64,000 nt of DNA from Pseudomonas putida (GCF_009883635.2 NZ_CP026115.2:3472001-3536000); one strand, 5' to 3'; shown: positions 35,994 through 44,136, counted from the first letter of the stretch. Program-made: numbers and translations. Notes: a model not told the origin generated them from the letters alone.

Positions 35994-36128
35994 AGTGAAC
36001 TCCGATCTATTAAGGATTTTTATCAACGAAGCCCGCCGTCGCGGGTGTTGATGTCCATGCTATGGCTATGAAGAGGTGGCGACAAACGATAGATTTAGCC
36101 GATATCTGATTAGCAGGGCTTATCGATC

Positions 36129-36986
36129 ATGCTCAAACACTGGCCACCGCTCAATGCCCTCAGAGGCTTCGAAGCCGCCGCACGGCTTGGCAGCTTCCAC
36201 AAGGCCGCCGAAGCCCTGAACCTCACCCAGTCGGCAATCAGTCAGCAGATCCGCAGCCTGGAAACCTACTTGGAGCAGCCACTGTTCTACCGCAGCGGTC
36301 GCAGTGTCAGCCTGACCGATGCCGGGCATGACCTGCTCAGCACCACCCAGTCCATGCTGCAGCACCTGGCCGTGGGCATCCGCCGCCTGGACCAGTACCG
36401 CAAGCCGAATCAACTGGTGGTCAATACCAGCCCGGCCTTCGCCCGGCACTGGTTGCTACCGCGCCTGGCCGATTTCCATCAGCGCTGCCCGCAGGTCGAC
36501 TTGTGGTTGTTCACCAGCTTCGAGGTGCCGGACATGGCCAGCGAAACCATCGACCTGGCCATTCGCGACGATCTCAGTGCCCAGGCTGAGTGCAGCTTTA
36601 CCGTGCTGCACCACGACCAGCTGTATCCCGCCTGCCACCCCTCGTTGCTGCAAACGCCTGCGCAGCAGCGCACCACCCTGCATGGCGAGCGCGAAATGGA
36701 CTGGAGCCATTGGCAACTGGAAGGTGGCGAGGACGTGGGGCAGCAGGGCAAGGGGCTGAACTTCTCCGACCCCGGGCTGCTGCTGGATGCCGCGAGCGAA
36801 GGGCTGGGCGTTGCCCTGGTCAGCCAGTTGCTGGCGCAGCGGGCGGTGGGCGAGGGGTACCTGCAGGCGCTTTCTGCGCAGCGGGTGCGCGGGCCGGCCT
36901 GGGCCTGCCTGGTGCACCGGGATAGCCAGGATGATCCGCTGGCCCGGCAGTTTCTGGGTTGGCTGCGCGGTGAGTTGCAGGTATGA
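36129..36986 (+). CDS. LysR-family regulator (GcvA-like), probable controller of the agmatine operon
   Basis: The 285-residue protein has the GcvA-type N-terminus WPPLNALRGFEAAARLGSF followed by the helix-turn-helix AAEALNLTQSAISQQIRSLE and a C-terminal effector domain. It is divergent from aguA across 135 bases, the typical position of a LysR regulator and its target. Agmatine or N-carbamoylputrescine would be natural effectors; this is inference from position. I did not find a clear palindrome in the shared region. Confidence 0.88.
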   Translation: MLKHWPPLNALRGFEAAARLGSFHKAAEALNLTQSAISQQIRSLETYLEQPLFYRSGRSVSLTDAGHDLLSTTQSMLQHLAVGIRRLDQYRKPNQLVVNTSPAFARHWLLPRLADFHQRCPQVDLWLFTSFEVPDMASETIDLAIRDDLSAQAECSFTVLHHDQLYPACHPSLLQTPAQQRTTLHGEREMDWSHWQLEGGEDVGQQGKGLNFSDPGLLLDAASEGLGVALVSQLLAQRAVGEGYLQALSAQRVRGPAWACLVHRDSQDDPLARQFLGWLRGELQV

Positions 36987-36992
36987 CCGGCG

Positions 36993-37008
36993 TTTGAATC
37001 GCTTCAAA
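36993..37008. promoter_or_regulatory. Palindrome TTTGAA-N4-TTCAAA upstream of fabV
   Basis: TTTGAATCGCTTCAAA has perfect 6-base arms and a central CG. It lies 109 bases before the fabV start and just past the LysR stop. The TTGAA-NCGN-TTCAA form resembles LacI-family (for example FruR/Cra) operators, but the binder is unknown. Confidence 0.4.
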
Positions 37009-37116
37009 CACCCCGTAATATGTGTCGGATAACCTGCGGGGGTAGTCTCACCCTCTGATCAATCGGAATCGCCCATGCGGCGGTTCCCCCGGCATAAACC
37101 TGACGAGGTACAGACA

Positions 37117-38316
37117 TTGGCCATCATTCATCCTAAGGTTCGCGGTTTCATCTGCACCACGACTCACCCGAAGGGCTGCGAGCTCAACGTCCGTGACCAG
37201 ATCGAAGCCACCCGCAAGCTGGGCGTGCGCGAGGATGGCCCGAAGAAGGTCCTGGTCATCGGTGCTTCCAGCGGCTACGGCCTGGCAGCCCGCATCACTG
37301 CGGCCTTCGGCTTCAAGGCCGACACCCTGGGCGTGTTCTTCGAAAAGCCAGGTACCGAGACCAAGGCCGGTACCGCCGGCTGGTACAACGCTGCCGCTTT
37401 CGACAAGTTCGCCAAGGCCGAGGGCCTGTACAGCAAGTCGATCAATGGTGACGCTTTCTCCGACGAAGCCCGTGCCAAGGTCATCGAGCTGATCAAGAAC
37501 GAAATGGGTGGCCAGGTCGACCTGGTCATCTACTCGCTGGCGTCCCCTGTGCGCAAGCTGCCACAGACCGGTGAAGTGATCCGTTCCGCGCTGAAGCCGA
37601 TCGGCCAGCCGTACAAGTCGACCGCCATCGACACCAATAAGGACACCATCATCGAGGCCAGCATCGAGCCGGCCACCGAGCAGGAAATCGCCGACACCGT
37701 CACCGTCATGGGCGGCCAGGACTGGGAACTGTGGATTGATGCCCTGAACGCCGCTGGCGTGCTCGCCCCACAGGCCCGCACTGTAGCGTTCAGCTATATC
37801 GGCACCGAAATCACCTGGCCGATCTACTGGCACGGCGCCCTGGGCAAGGCCAAGCAGGACCTCGACGACACCGCAGAGCGCCTCGGCAGTAAGGTCGGTG
37901 GCGGCGCCAACGTGGCCGTGCTCAAGTCGGTAGTCACTCAGGCCAGCTCTGCTATTCCGGTAATGCCGCTGTACCTGTCGATGGTCTTCAAGATCATGCA
38001 GGAGAAGGGTGTTCACGAAGGCACCCAGGACCAGCTGGACCGCATGTTCCGTGACCGCATGTACCGTGCCGACGGTGCCCCGGCAGCGTTGGACGAGAAA
38101 GGCCGCCTGCGCCTGGACGACTGGGAGCTGCGCGACGACGTACAGGACGCGTGCAAGGCCATGTGGCCACAAGTGACCACCGAGAACCTGTTCGAGCTGA
38201 CCGACTACGCCGGTTACAAGAAACAGTTCCTCAACCTGTTCGGCTTCGAGCGCGCTGACGTCAACTACGACGAAGACGTAGCGACCGATGTGAAATTCGA
38301 CTGCATCGAGCTGTAA
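37117..38316 (+). CDS. fabV: Trans-2-enoyl-ACP/CoA reductase FabV
   Basis: Starting at TTG 37117 gives (M)[20 protein letters not shown] and 399 residues, the exact FabV form. The only upstream in-frame start adds 14 residues foreign to the family. The NAD site is [13 protein letters not shown] (about 45-57), and the active site follows the FabV Tyr-x8-Lys pattern (Tyr237, Lys246 in [10 protein letters not shown]). It catalyses the NADH-dependent last step of fatty acid elongation, and FabV enzymes are known for triclosan tolerance. The gene is monocistronic with a strong terminator. Confidence 0.95.
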   Translation: MAIIHPKVRGFICTTTHPKGCELNVRDQIEATRKLGVREDGPKKVLVIGASSGYGLAARITAAFGFKADTLGVFFEKPGTETKAGTAGWYNAAAFDKFAKAEGLYSKSINGDAFSDEARAKVIELIKNEMGGQVDLVIYSLASPVRKLPQTGEVIRSALKPIGQPYKSTAIDTNKDTIIEASIEPATEQEIADTVTVMGGQDWELWIDALNAAGVLAPQARTVAFSYIGTEITWPIYWHGALGKAKQDLDDTAERLGSKVGGGANVAVLKSVVTQASSAIPVMPLYLSMVFKIMQEKGVHEGTQDQLDRMFRDRMYRADGAPAALDEKGRLRLDDWELRDDVQDACKAMWPQVTTENLFELTDYAGYKKQFLNLFGFERADVNYDEDVATDVKFDCIEL

Positions 38317-38330
38317 GTCGATGTAAAAGG

Positions 38331-38360
38331 TGGGGGCCGATACAGGCCCCCATTTTTTTT
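38331..38360 (+). terminator. Rho-independent terminator of fabV
   Basis: TGGGGGCC-GATACA-GGCCCCCA forms an 8-bp stem followed by eight T residues, 15 bases after the fabV stop. This is a textbook intrinsic terminator. Confidence 0.92.
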
Positions 38361-38394
38361 GCTAGTTTTGGCGCACAGCAACAGGAAGTGCGCC

Positions 38395-39303
38395 ATGAGC
38401 AGCCTCACCCAACCCGCCACCGCCTTTCGCCAGGCCACGGTCGACGGCTATAGCCTCGGCGGCTTCTGCTGGCGTCACGCCCACCCCGACACCACGCGCC
38501 CGCTGGTGATCATCAACGCGGCCACTTCGGTACGCTGCGGCTACTACTCGCGTTTTGCCGACTACCTGTTCGCCCAAGGCTGCGATGTACTGACCTACGA
38601 CTATCGCGGGATCGGCGAATCACGTCCGCACACGCTGCGTGGCTTTCAGGCATCGTGGAGCGATTGGGGCAGGCTGGATTTCGAAGCCATGCTGGCGCAC
38701 GCCGCCACGCATTTTCCAGGTCAGCCGGTGGACGTGGTGGGCCACAGTTTCGGGGGATGCGCCGTGGGCCTGGCGCCGTCAGCCGGGCGGGTACGGCGGG
38801 TGGTGATGGTCGGTGCGCAGTTCGCCTACTGGCGCGACTATGCCGCCGACCAGCGCTGGCGGCTGTTCGGCAAGTGGCATGTGGTGATGCCGTTGCTGAC
38901 CCGTGCCTTTGGCTACTTCCCCGGCAAGCGCTTGGGTTGGCTGGAAGATACCCCGGCCGGGGTCGTACATGACTGGACCACGCGCACGCCACGCTATGAA
39001 CAGCGCCCGAGTGGACGCGGCCTGGCGACACTGCCTTTCTCTCAGGTGCAGGCCGCGACCTTGGCCATCAGCCTGACCGACGATCCGTTTGGCACGGTGG
39101 CGGCGACCGAGCGTTTACTGGGGTATCTGCCTGCGGCGCAGCGGCGGCATTTGCGGATTGCGCCTGTGGATATCTCGGTCGATGAGATTGGCCATTTCGC
39201 GTTCTTCCATGATCGTTTTCACGAAAGCCTGTGGCCGATTGCGTTGCAGTGGTTGCAGCAGGGCGGGCTGGCAGATCGTGTGCCGGGGACGACGATCAGT
39301 TGA
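38395..39303 (+). CDS. Alpha/beta-fold hydrolase
   Basis: The start MSSLTQPATAFRQATVDGY at 38395 follows AGGAAG and gives 302 residues. The nucleophile elbow GHSFGG places Ser118, and an early YDYRGIGESRP loop is typical of esterase-like hydrolases. A C-terminal His in DEIGHFAFF is the likely catalytic base. The substrate is unknown. It follows the fabV terminator, so it should have its own promoter. Confidence 0.82.
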   Translation: MSSLTQPATAFRQATVDGYSLGGFCWRHAHPDTTRPLVIINAATSVRCGYYSRFADYLFAQGCDVLTYDYRGIGESRPHTLRGFQASWSDWGRLDFEAMLAHAATHFPGQPVDVVGHSFGGCAVGLAPSAGRVRRVVMVGAQFAYWRDYAADQRWRLFGKWHVVMPLLTRAFGYFPGKRLGWLEDTPAGVVHDWTTRTPRYEQRPSGRGLATLPFSQVQAATLAISLTDDPFGTVAATERLLGYLPAAQRRHLRIAPVDISVDEIGHFAFFHDRFHESLWPIALQWLQQGGLADRVPGTTIS

Positions 39304-39307
39304 AATT

Positions 39308-39330
39308 CCGGAGCCGCAAAGCGGCCCCGG
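39308..39330. terminator. Hairpin between the hydrolase and hopJ-like genes
   Basis: CCGGAGCCGC-AAA-GCGGCCCCGG pairs with one mismatch. It lies in the 32-base gap between converging genes and shares its GCCGCAAAGCGGC core with hairpins at 7244-7260 and 56560-56578. Confidence 0.6.
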
Positions 39331-39335
39331 CAATC

Positions 39336-39677
39336 TCAAGCCTTGCGCGAAAGCGGCAGCTCGGCGAACTTCACGCCAGCCAGCCCGTGCTTGATCAGCG
39401 CACGGATATTGCCATGGTCACTGCCCTCTGGCGTGGCCAGCACGTCACGGTAGTGCTCGCCGAAGGCCAACAGCGCTTCCTGGTCGCTCAGGCCTTCCAG
39501 CAGGGCCAGGCCGAGGGTCTTGCACGAGCCTTCGTTCTGCCCGGCGGCATTTTCCACGCCACCGTTGTTGAAGGCCTGAGGCTGGTAGCTGTAGTTGCCG
39601 GCGATGAAGGCCAGGGTGTCGGCAAAGGCGTGTTGGCCGCTGGCCAGGCTGGTGCGCAGGGTGTTCAGATCAGTCAC
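39336..39677 (-). CDS. HopJ-family protein
   Basis: The GTG at 39677 follows AAGGAAA and gives 113 residues: (M)TDLNTLRTSLASGQHAFADT, then YQPQAFNNGGVENAAGQNEGSCK and a helical C-terminus. It matches the family named after a P. syringae type III effector, HopJ. The family is widespread in bacteria without type III secretion, and no secretion genes are in the window, so an effector role should not be assumed. The start overlaps the DUF1244 stop by 8 bases; with folM the three form an operon. Confidence 0.8.
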   Translation of the reverse strand: MTDLNTLRTSLASGQHAFADTLAFIAGNYSYQPQAFNNGGVENAAGQNEGSCKTLGLALLEGLSDQEALLAFGEHYRDVLATPEGSDHGNIRALIKHGLAGVKFAELPLSRKA

Positions 39678-39966
39678 GAGGTTTTCCTTGTTCAAACGCC
39701 GCTTGCTGCTCGGCGCTGGCTTCTTTCTGGTATTGGGCTTTCCACTCGGCGTAGGGCATGCCGTACACCGCTTCGCGGGCGTCATCCAGGCTGATGTCGA
39801 CCTGACGCTCGTCGGCGGCGGCCTTGTACCACTTGGACAGGCAGTTGCGGCAGAAGCCGGAGAGGTTCATCAGGTCGATGTTCTGCACGTCGGTGCGTTT
39901 CTGCAGGTGTTCGACCAGGCGCCGGAACGCGGCGGCTTCGAGTTCAAGCTGTTGTTGATCAGTCAT
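39670..39966 (-). CDS. DUF1244 family protein
   Basis: The 98-residue protein is mostly helical with the conserved block LMNLSGFCRNCLSKWYKAAAD (two Cys three apart) and MPYAEWKAQYQ, marks of DUF1244. The biochemical function is unknown. It lies 9 bases after folM and overlaps the hopJ-like gene, so it belongs to the folM transcript. Confidence 0.82.
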   Translation of the reverse strand: MTDQQQLELEAAAFRRLVEHLQKRTDVQNIDLMNLSGFCRNCLSKWYKAAADERQVDISLDDAREAVYGMPYAEWKAQYQKEASAEQQAAFEQGKPRD

Positions 39967-39975
39967 GGCTGTCTC

Positions 39976-40668
39976 TCAGATCATGCGGTTCTTCAGGTGG
40001 CGGCCACCGTTGATGACCACCTGGCTGCCGGTGCTGTACTGGCTGGCGAGCAGGTATTTCACCGTCTCGATCAGTGGCCCGGCGCCGGGTTCGAATTCCA
40101 GCAGGGCCTTTTTCAGGGTCTGCTGGCGGTAGGCCTCGTCACCGCCTTCCTTGAGGATCAGCAGGCCCGGCAGGATACCGTTGACGTGTACATTGGGCGC
40201 GTATTTTTCGGCGAACGACAGCACCATGTTCTGCAGCGCGGCCTTGGTCGCGGCGTAGCCGATGTGGCCTTTGCTGCCACGCGAGGAAGTTTCGTCGCAG
40301 ATGTGGATGATGTCGGCCTTGTCGACTTTGTTCAGCAGCTCGCCGAGGGCCAGGTTGAGGTGGTACGGCGCTTCGACGTGCAGGCGGAACATGGTTTCGA
40401 GGTTGTCGAGGTCGTCGTCGAGCCACAGCGAGGCGTTGTGGACGATCGCGCGCAGGCCGTCGTAGTTGCGCTGCAGGTGGTCGATCAACGCTTCACGGTC
40501 GGCTTTGACGCAGAGGTCGGCCTGGAACTGCACGATGTTCGGGTGCGCGGACTGCGGTTGCAGGCTGCGGCTGGCACTGACCACCGTATGGCCGGCCTGA
40601 GCCAGATCGAGGGCCAGGGCCAGCCCGACGCGCTGGCTGGCGCCGGTGACGAGAATAGGGCTGTTCAT
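39976..40668 (-). CDS. folM: Dihydromonapterin reductase FolM-like SDR
   Basis: The preferred start MNSPILVTGASQRVGLALAL gives 230 residues, the FolM length. It has the NADP motif TGASQRVG (8-15), NAS in HNASLW and the catalytic YAATK. FolM reduces dihydromonapterin to tetrahydromonapterin, used as a pterin cofactor by phenylalanine hydroxylase in Pseudomonas. Downstream are DUF1244 and HopJ-type genes. Confidence 0.85.
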   Translation of the reverse strand: MNSPILVTGASQRVGLALALDLAQAGHTVVSASRSLQPQSAHPNIVQFQADLCVKADREALIDHLQRNYDGLRAIVHNASLWLDDDLDNLETMFRLHVEAPYHLNLALGELLNKVDKADIIHICDETSSRGSKGHIGYAATKAALQNMVLSFAEKYAPNVHVNGILPGLLILKEGGDEAYRQQTLKKALLEFEPGAGPLIETVKYLLASQYSTGSQVVINGGRHLKNRMI

Positions 40669-40744
40669 GTGCGGGCGGTCAACTTGTCTGTCCTGTCGTT
40701 GCCGCCCAGCATACCCGAACTGTTCCCTCTTGTATGACCCCGCC

Positions 40745-41305
40745 TCAGCGGCTGCGCAGCGCCGCGCTGGCGGCTGGCGCGGCATGCAGCCAGTTGGCAA
40801 GCAGGCGGGTGGACAGGGGGATGAAGAGGTAGACCATGAGCGGCGTCAGGGCCAGCGTGCTGAGCAAGACCCGGGGTATCAGCTCGAGCGTCGCGAGCCA
40901 ATGCCCCAACAGGACGTTGAACAGCAGCGAGACCGGGAAGAAGGCCAGCCAGATGGCCACGGCCTGCTTCCAGCGCGGCGGCTTTTGCACCATGTTGGTG
41001 CCAAACCAGTCGTCAATGCCGCTGACGCGCCTCTCTTTGGGGCGTTCGAACAGGCCGTTGCCGCGAGCGAGCCAGGCCCGGCGCGAGGCGGAATGCTCCC
41101 AGGCGTGCAGGGTGGGTTCGTCGCTGAAGCGGAAAATGATCTGGAACTCGTCGTTGTCGCGGGGCGGCGCGAGGATGCCCGAGCCGAGGTAACCGGGGAA
41201 GTCGGTGGCCAGCTGCTCGCCTTCGTGCAGCCAGGCCAGCAGGTCCTGGTAGCGGCCATGGGCGGCGCGGCGCGATACCATCAAGGTGACGGGTGGGGTA
41301 GACAT
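40745..41305 (-). CDS. ABM-domain protein with C-terminal membrane anchor
   Basis: The start MSTPPVTLMVSRRAAHGRYQ at 41305 follows AGGAGA and gives 186 residues. An N-terminal antibiotic-biosynthesis-monooxygenase-like domain (about 5-95, FPGYLGSGILAPPRDNDEFQIIFRF) is followed by two membrane helices (about 115-135 and 145-168). This is the COG3224-type arrangement. Function and substrate are unknown. It is divergent from the MerR/PplR gene across 219 bases, so it could belong to the light regulon; this is a guess. Confidence 0.78.
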   Translation of the reverse strand: MSTPPVTLMVSRRAAHGRYQDLLAWLHEGEQLATDFPGYLGSGILAPPRDNDEFQIIFRFSDEPTLHAWEHSASRRAWLARGNGLFERPKERRVSGIDDWFGTNMVQKPPRWKQAVAIWLAFFPVSLLFNVLLGHWLATLELIPRVLLSTLALTPLMVYLFIPLSTRLLANWLHAAPAASAALRSR

Positions 41306-41433
41306 CGTGTATCTCCTGACGACGGGGCTGGCGGGTAGCCGGCCCCTTGGCTGCGTGACCCGGGGTGGTGGGCAACGGCAACAGGCATGCAAGAATCGGG
41401 CGCGACGCATAATGCCTGGTGGCATGATGAGTT

Positions 41434-41443
41434 AACAATTGTT
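41434..41443. promoter_or_regulatory. Palindrome AACAATTGTT between ABM gene and MerR gene
   Basis: A perfect 10-base palindrome lies in the shared region, 82 bases before the MerR gene start and 128 bases before the ABM gene start. It could be an operator for either gene. It does not fit the reported PplR1 motif. Confidence 0.25.
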
Positions 41444-41524
41444 CGCAAACGGTTGCTGGCTTGCGGCCTAAGCTGTCGTAGTAGAATGCCGGTTCAAACT
41501 CCGCACACAGGTTACTCAGTGCAG

Positions 41525-42457
41525 ATGAACAAACAGGGACGTAATTCGGATTTTGAGGCAGGCCTGCAACACCAGGACCTGTTCCCGATCCGTGAAGTTT
41601 CGCGCCTGACCGGCGTCAACGCCGTGACCCTGCGTGCATGGGAGCGCCGCTACGGGCTGATCCAGCCGACACGCACCGACAGCGGCCACCGGCTGTATTC
41701 CCAGGCGGATATCGAACAGGTCCGGAGCATTCTGGGGTGGCTTGAACGAGGCGTTGCGGTCAGCAAGGTCGGGGGTATTCTTGCCCGCGGCCAGGCAGTT
41801 GCCCAGGGCGTGATTTCGGCTGATAACAGAACCCACTGGCAGGCCCAGGTGCGCAAGGCTGTTAATCGCTTCGACGCGCCGAGCCTGGACCGGCTGTTCG
41901 ACCAAGTGTTCGCGGCAATCGCCCTGGACCAGGTGTTCGGCGAAGTGTTCTTGCCCGTCTGGCATGATCTGGCGGCGGGGCATGGGGCATTTGGCCAAGC
42001 CAGCGAGTGGTTGTTCCTCGACCAGTTCTTGCGTGGCCGGGTGTTCTCCCGGTTGCAGCTTTCTCGTCAGCCGCACGCCCGTCATGTGCTGCTGGCTCCC
42101 CTTCCAGGGCTGTGCCACGAGCTGGAACTGCTCGTGACCGGCTTGCTTCTGGGCGGTGATGACATTGGCGTGAGTCTGCTCATGCCCGGCCAGTCTTTGG
42201 AAGAATTGCCGCTGGTGTGTGAGCGCCTGCGGCCGGATGCGCTGGTGCTGTTTGCCAACCATTCGCCGACAGTCGAGTTGAGCAAGCGCCTGAGGCGCCT
42301 TGGCGCAGCCCTGGAATGCCCATTGCTATTGGCTGGCGAGGCGGCCGAAAACGCCCAGGACAGCTTTGCGGGTAGCCCGGTTGCGTGCCTGGGTGCGGAC
42401 GGTGAGGTGATGCGGCGGCGCTTGCGACAGTATCTGGCCGGTCAACTCGATACCTGA
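41525..42457 (+). CDS. pplR3: LitR/CarH-family MerR regulator (PplR3-like)
   Basis: The 310-residue product has an N-terminal MerR helix-turn-helix (FPIREVSRLTGVNAVTLRAWERRYG) and a C-terminal cobalamin-binding-like fold with PLPGLCHELELL (His198). The Glu-His pair that holds adenosyl-B12 in CarH reads, by eye, Glu161-Trp162 at a longer spacing from the WH motif, fitting a B12-independent class. In KT2440 the LitR homologue beside ppSB1-LOV is called PplR3 and takes part in light-induced transcription with the LOV protein. The same role is inferred. It overlaps the convergent PilZ-like gene by 16 bases. Confidence 0.85.
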   Translation: MNKQGRNSDFEAGLQHQDLFPIREVSRLTGVNAVTLRAWERRYGLIQPTRTDSGHRLYSQADIEQVRSILGWLERGVAVSKVGGILARGQAVAQGVISADNRTHWQAQVRKAVNRFDAPSLDRLFDQVFAAIALDQVFGEVFLPVWHDLAAGHGAFGQASEWLFLDQFLRGRVFSRLQLSRQPHARHVLLAPLPGLCHELELLVTGLLLGGDDIGVSLLMPGQSLEELPLVCERLRPDALVLFANHSPTVELSKRLRRLGAALECPLLLAGEAAENAQDSFAGSPVACLGADGEVMRRRLRQYLAGQLDT

Positions 42458-43062
42458 TCGTGCAGTTCTGGATGGGCCTGGCGATGGGCCTGCAGGATGT
42501 ACTCACGCAGCCGGTCGATTTCTTCAGCGGGGCTGCGGCTGAGATCGTAGGCGGCCAGGTCCGGGCCGATGCGCCGACGCAGCCTGCCGTGCAGGCCGAT
42601 CGGGCTGATGCCGTCGGGGGCGAAAAACAGGTCGAAACGTGATGGGGCCTTCGCCTGGTCACGCACCTCGAGCAGCGCACCCTTGAACGAAATGTCCCGG
42701 ACCAGCAGGCCGCTGGCCTTGCCCTTGGCATCCCGCAGTGCACTAGGCTGCTCCAACGACAGGCGCCAGGGACGCAGCATGGGGCCGTCGTCTTCGTAGA
42801 TTTCGGGTGAGCCGATCTGCAGGTGCACGGCATGGAACTCGTCTTCCACCAATTGCAGTGGGAAGCTGATCTGCTGGTTGTTGAACTGCGCCTGCAGGGT
42901 CACCTGTTCGTTGGCCACCAGGCGGGCGAGCAGGGACTGGATACGGCGGTCGCCATTGACTAGCAGGCTCGACATGGGGTCGGCCAGGTTCAATTGCGGG
43001 GAATGCTGCATGTCCTGGATGAAATCCAGTTCGTCCTGAGTCAGGAGCGCGTCTGCTTGCAT
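42442..43062 (-). CDS. PilZ-like domain protein in the light-sensing locus
   Basis: The preferred ATG at 43062 gives 206 residues (MQADALLTQDELDFIQDMQH). The N-terminal half looks like a YcgR-type flagellar-brake N-domain. The C-terminal half has a PilZ-like beta barrel with DISFKG, the D/NxSxxG element, but no clean RxxxR was seen, so c-di-GMP binding is uncertain. It lies between pplR3 and the LOV gene, 60 bases downstream of the LOV stop on the same strand, and is probably co-transcribed with it. Confidence 0.72.
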   Translation of the reverse strand: MQADALLTQDELDFIQDMQHSPQLNLADPMSSLLVNGDRRIQSLLARLVANEQVTLQAQFNNQQISFPLQLVEDEFHAVHLQIGSPEIYEDDGPMLRPWRLSLEQPSALRDAKGKASGLLVRDISFKGALLEVRDQAKAPSRFDLFFAPDGISPIGLHGRLRRRIGPDLAAYDLSRSPAEEIDRLREYILQAHRQAHPELHDQVSS

Positions 43063-43122
43063 GATCGAACTCGGTGATGACGATTTCTTCAACGGGAATT
43101 GACCGTGCTCAGGGCGCTTGGT

Positions 43123-43551
43123 TCAGCCGCGTTCGTCGGAATTCCGACGAGCGTGCATTTCGGCCAGTTCGCGCTCAAGTTCGACCTGGCGGCTGACGTT
43201 TTTCTGGATACCGATGAAATAAGTGCGTTGATCGGCATCGTGCCTCACCGGGGTGATCGACAATTCGTTCCAGAACGCGCTGCCATCCTTGCGGTAATTA
43301 CGCAGGATTTCACGGCAGGGGCGGCCTTCGGCCAAGGCTTTGCGAATGCGTGCCCGACCCAGCTGATCGCGATCATCGGCCTGCAGGAAACGGCAATCCT
43401 GATAGAGGATTTCGTCTCGACTATAGCCGGTCAGGCGTTCGAAGGCCGCATTCACGTAGATCAGGATGGTGTCGTCGCCTTCCTGTTCGGCGACCACGAT
43501 CCCGTCGTTGGAGGCGTCGACCATCGATTGCAGCAGCTGCGCGTTGATCAT
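43123..43551 (-). CDS. ppSB1-LOV: Short LOV blue-light photoreceptor (PpSB1-LOV)
   Basis: The start MINAQLLQSMVDASNDGIVV gives 142 residues, the length of KT2440 PpSB1-LOV, and the sequence agrees closely from memory. It is a single LOV domain with no effector: FMN-binding core YQDCRFLQ with photoactive Cys53, NYRKDGSAFWNELSITPV and the QKNVSRQVELERELAE C-terminal helix that mediates dimerisation. Blue light forms a Cys-FMN bond. In KT2440 the LOV proteins are needed for light-induced transcription through PplR regulators. The neighbouring MerR gene and PilZ-like gene fit that system. Confidence 0.93.
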   Translation of the reverse strand: MINAQLLQSMVDASNDGIVVAEQEGDDTILIYVNAAFERLTGYSRDEILYQDCRFLQADDRDQLGRARIRKALAEGRPCREILRNYRKDGSAFWNELSITPVRHDADQRTYFIGIQKNVSRQVELERELAEMHARRNSDERG

Positions 43552-43680
43552 GTCTGGACCATTGGACAATGAAGGGGACTTTGGTAGAGGCGGCGGTAGA
43601 AGCGGCGGTAGAGGCGGCCTTTTGCCAGCGCCGAATGCTAGTATCCTACGTTTTCACTCAGTTTCGGAATCCTCTTCCTG

Positions 43681-44136
43681 ATGAAAGTTGCCATTATTTC
43701 CGGCTCGGTGTACGGCACCGCCGAAGAAGTCGCCCGCCATGCGGAGTCGTTGCTCAAGGCTGCAGGCTTTGAAGCCTGGCACGCTGCCCGTGCTAGCCAG
43801 CAGGATCTCGAGGGTTTTGCCCCTGAAGCGTTGCTCGCGGTGACTTCGACCACCGGTATGGGAGAGTTGCCGGATAACCTGATGCCGCTGTTCAGCAGCA
43901 TTCGCGATACCCTGCCAGCGGCCTGGCGTGGGCTGCCTGGCGCGGTGATTGCCCTGGGTGACTCCAGCTATGGCGATACCTATTGCGGCGGCGGTGAGCA
44001 GATGCGCGAACTGTTTGCCGAGCTGGGGGTGCGCGAAGTGCTGCCGATGCTGAAGCTCGATGCCAGTGAGACCGTGACGCCAGAGGCTGATGCCGAGCCT
44101 TGGCTGGCAGAGCTTGCTCAAGCACTGAAAGCCTGA
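43681..44136 (+). CDS. Flavodoxin (MioC-like)
   Basis: The 151-residue protein has the flavodoxin fold with the FMN phosphate loop SGSVYGTAEE (residues 7-16), STTGMGELPDN and the ALGDSSYGDTYCGGGEQM region. It likely carries electrons in the cytosol, perhaps from Fpr. The start at 43681 has a weak ribosome site (CTCTTCCTG). Its end overlaps the convergent LysR gene by 19 bases. Confidence 0.9.
   Translation: MKVAIISGSVYGTAEEVARHAESLLKAAGFEAWHAARASQQDLEGFAPEALLAVTSTTGMGELPDNLMPLFSSIRDTLPAAWRGLPGAVIALGDSSYGDTYCGGGEQMRELFAELGVREVLPMLKLDASETVTPEADAEPWLAELAQALKA

Noticed and set aside
36009..36026. Upstream start for aguA (MIKILNRSEF)
   Set aside because: It has no ribosome site, and the family N-terminus starts at MHLSLDSGW with GGAG before it.
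31859..36986. Genomic island insertion of the agmatine operon
   Set aside because: From memory the thiolase and fabV genes may be neighbours in KT2440, but base composition is the same as the flanks, there is no tRNA, integrase or direct repeat at the edges, and I cannot compare genomes here.
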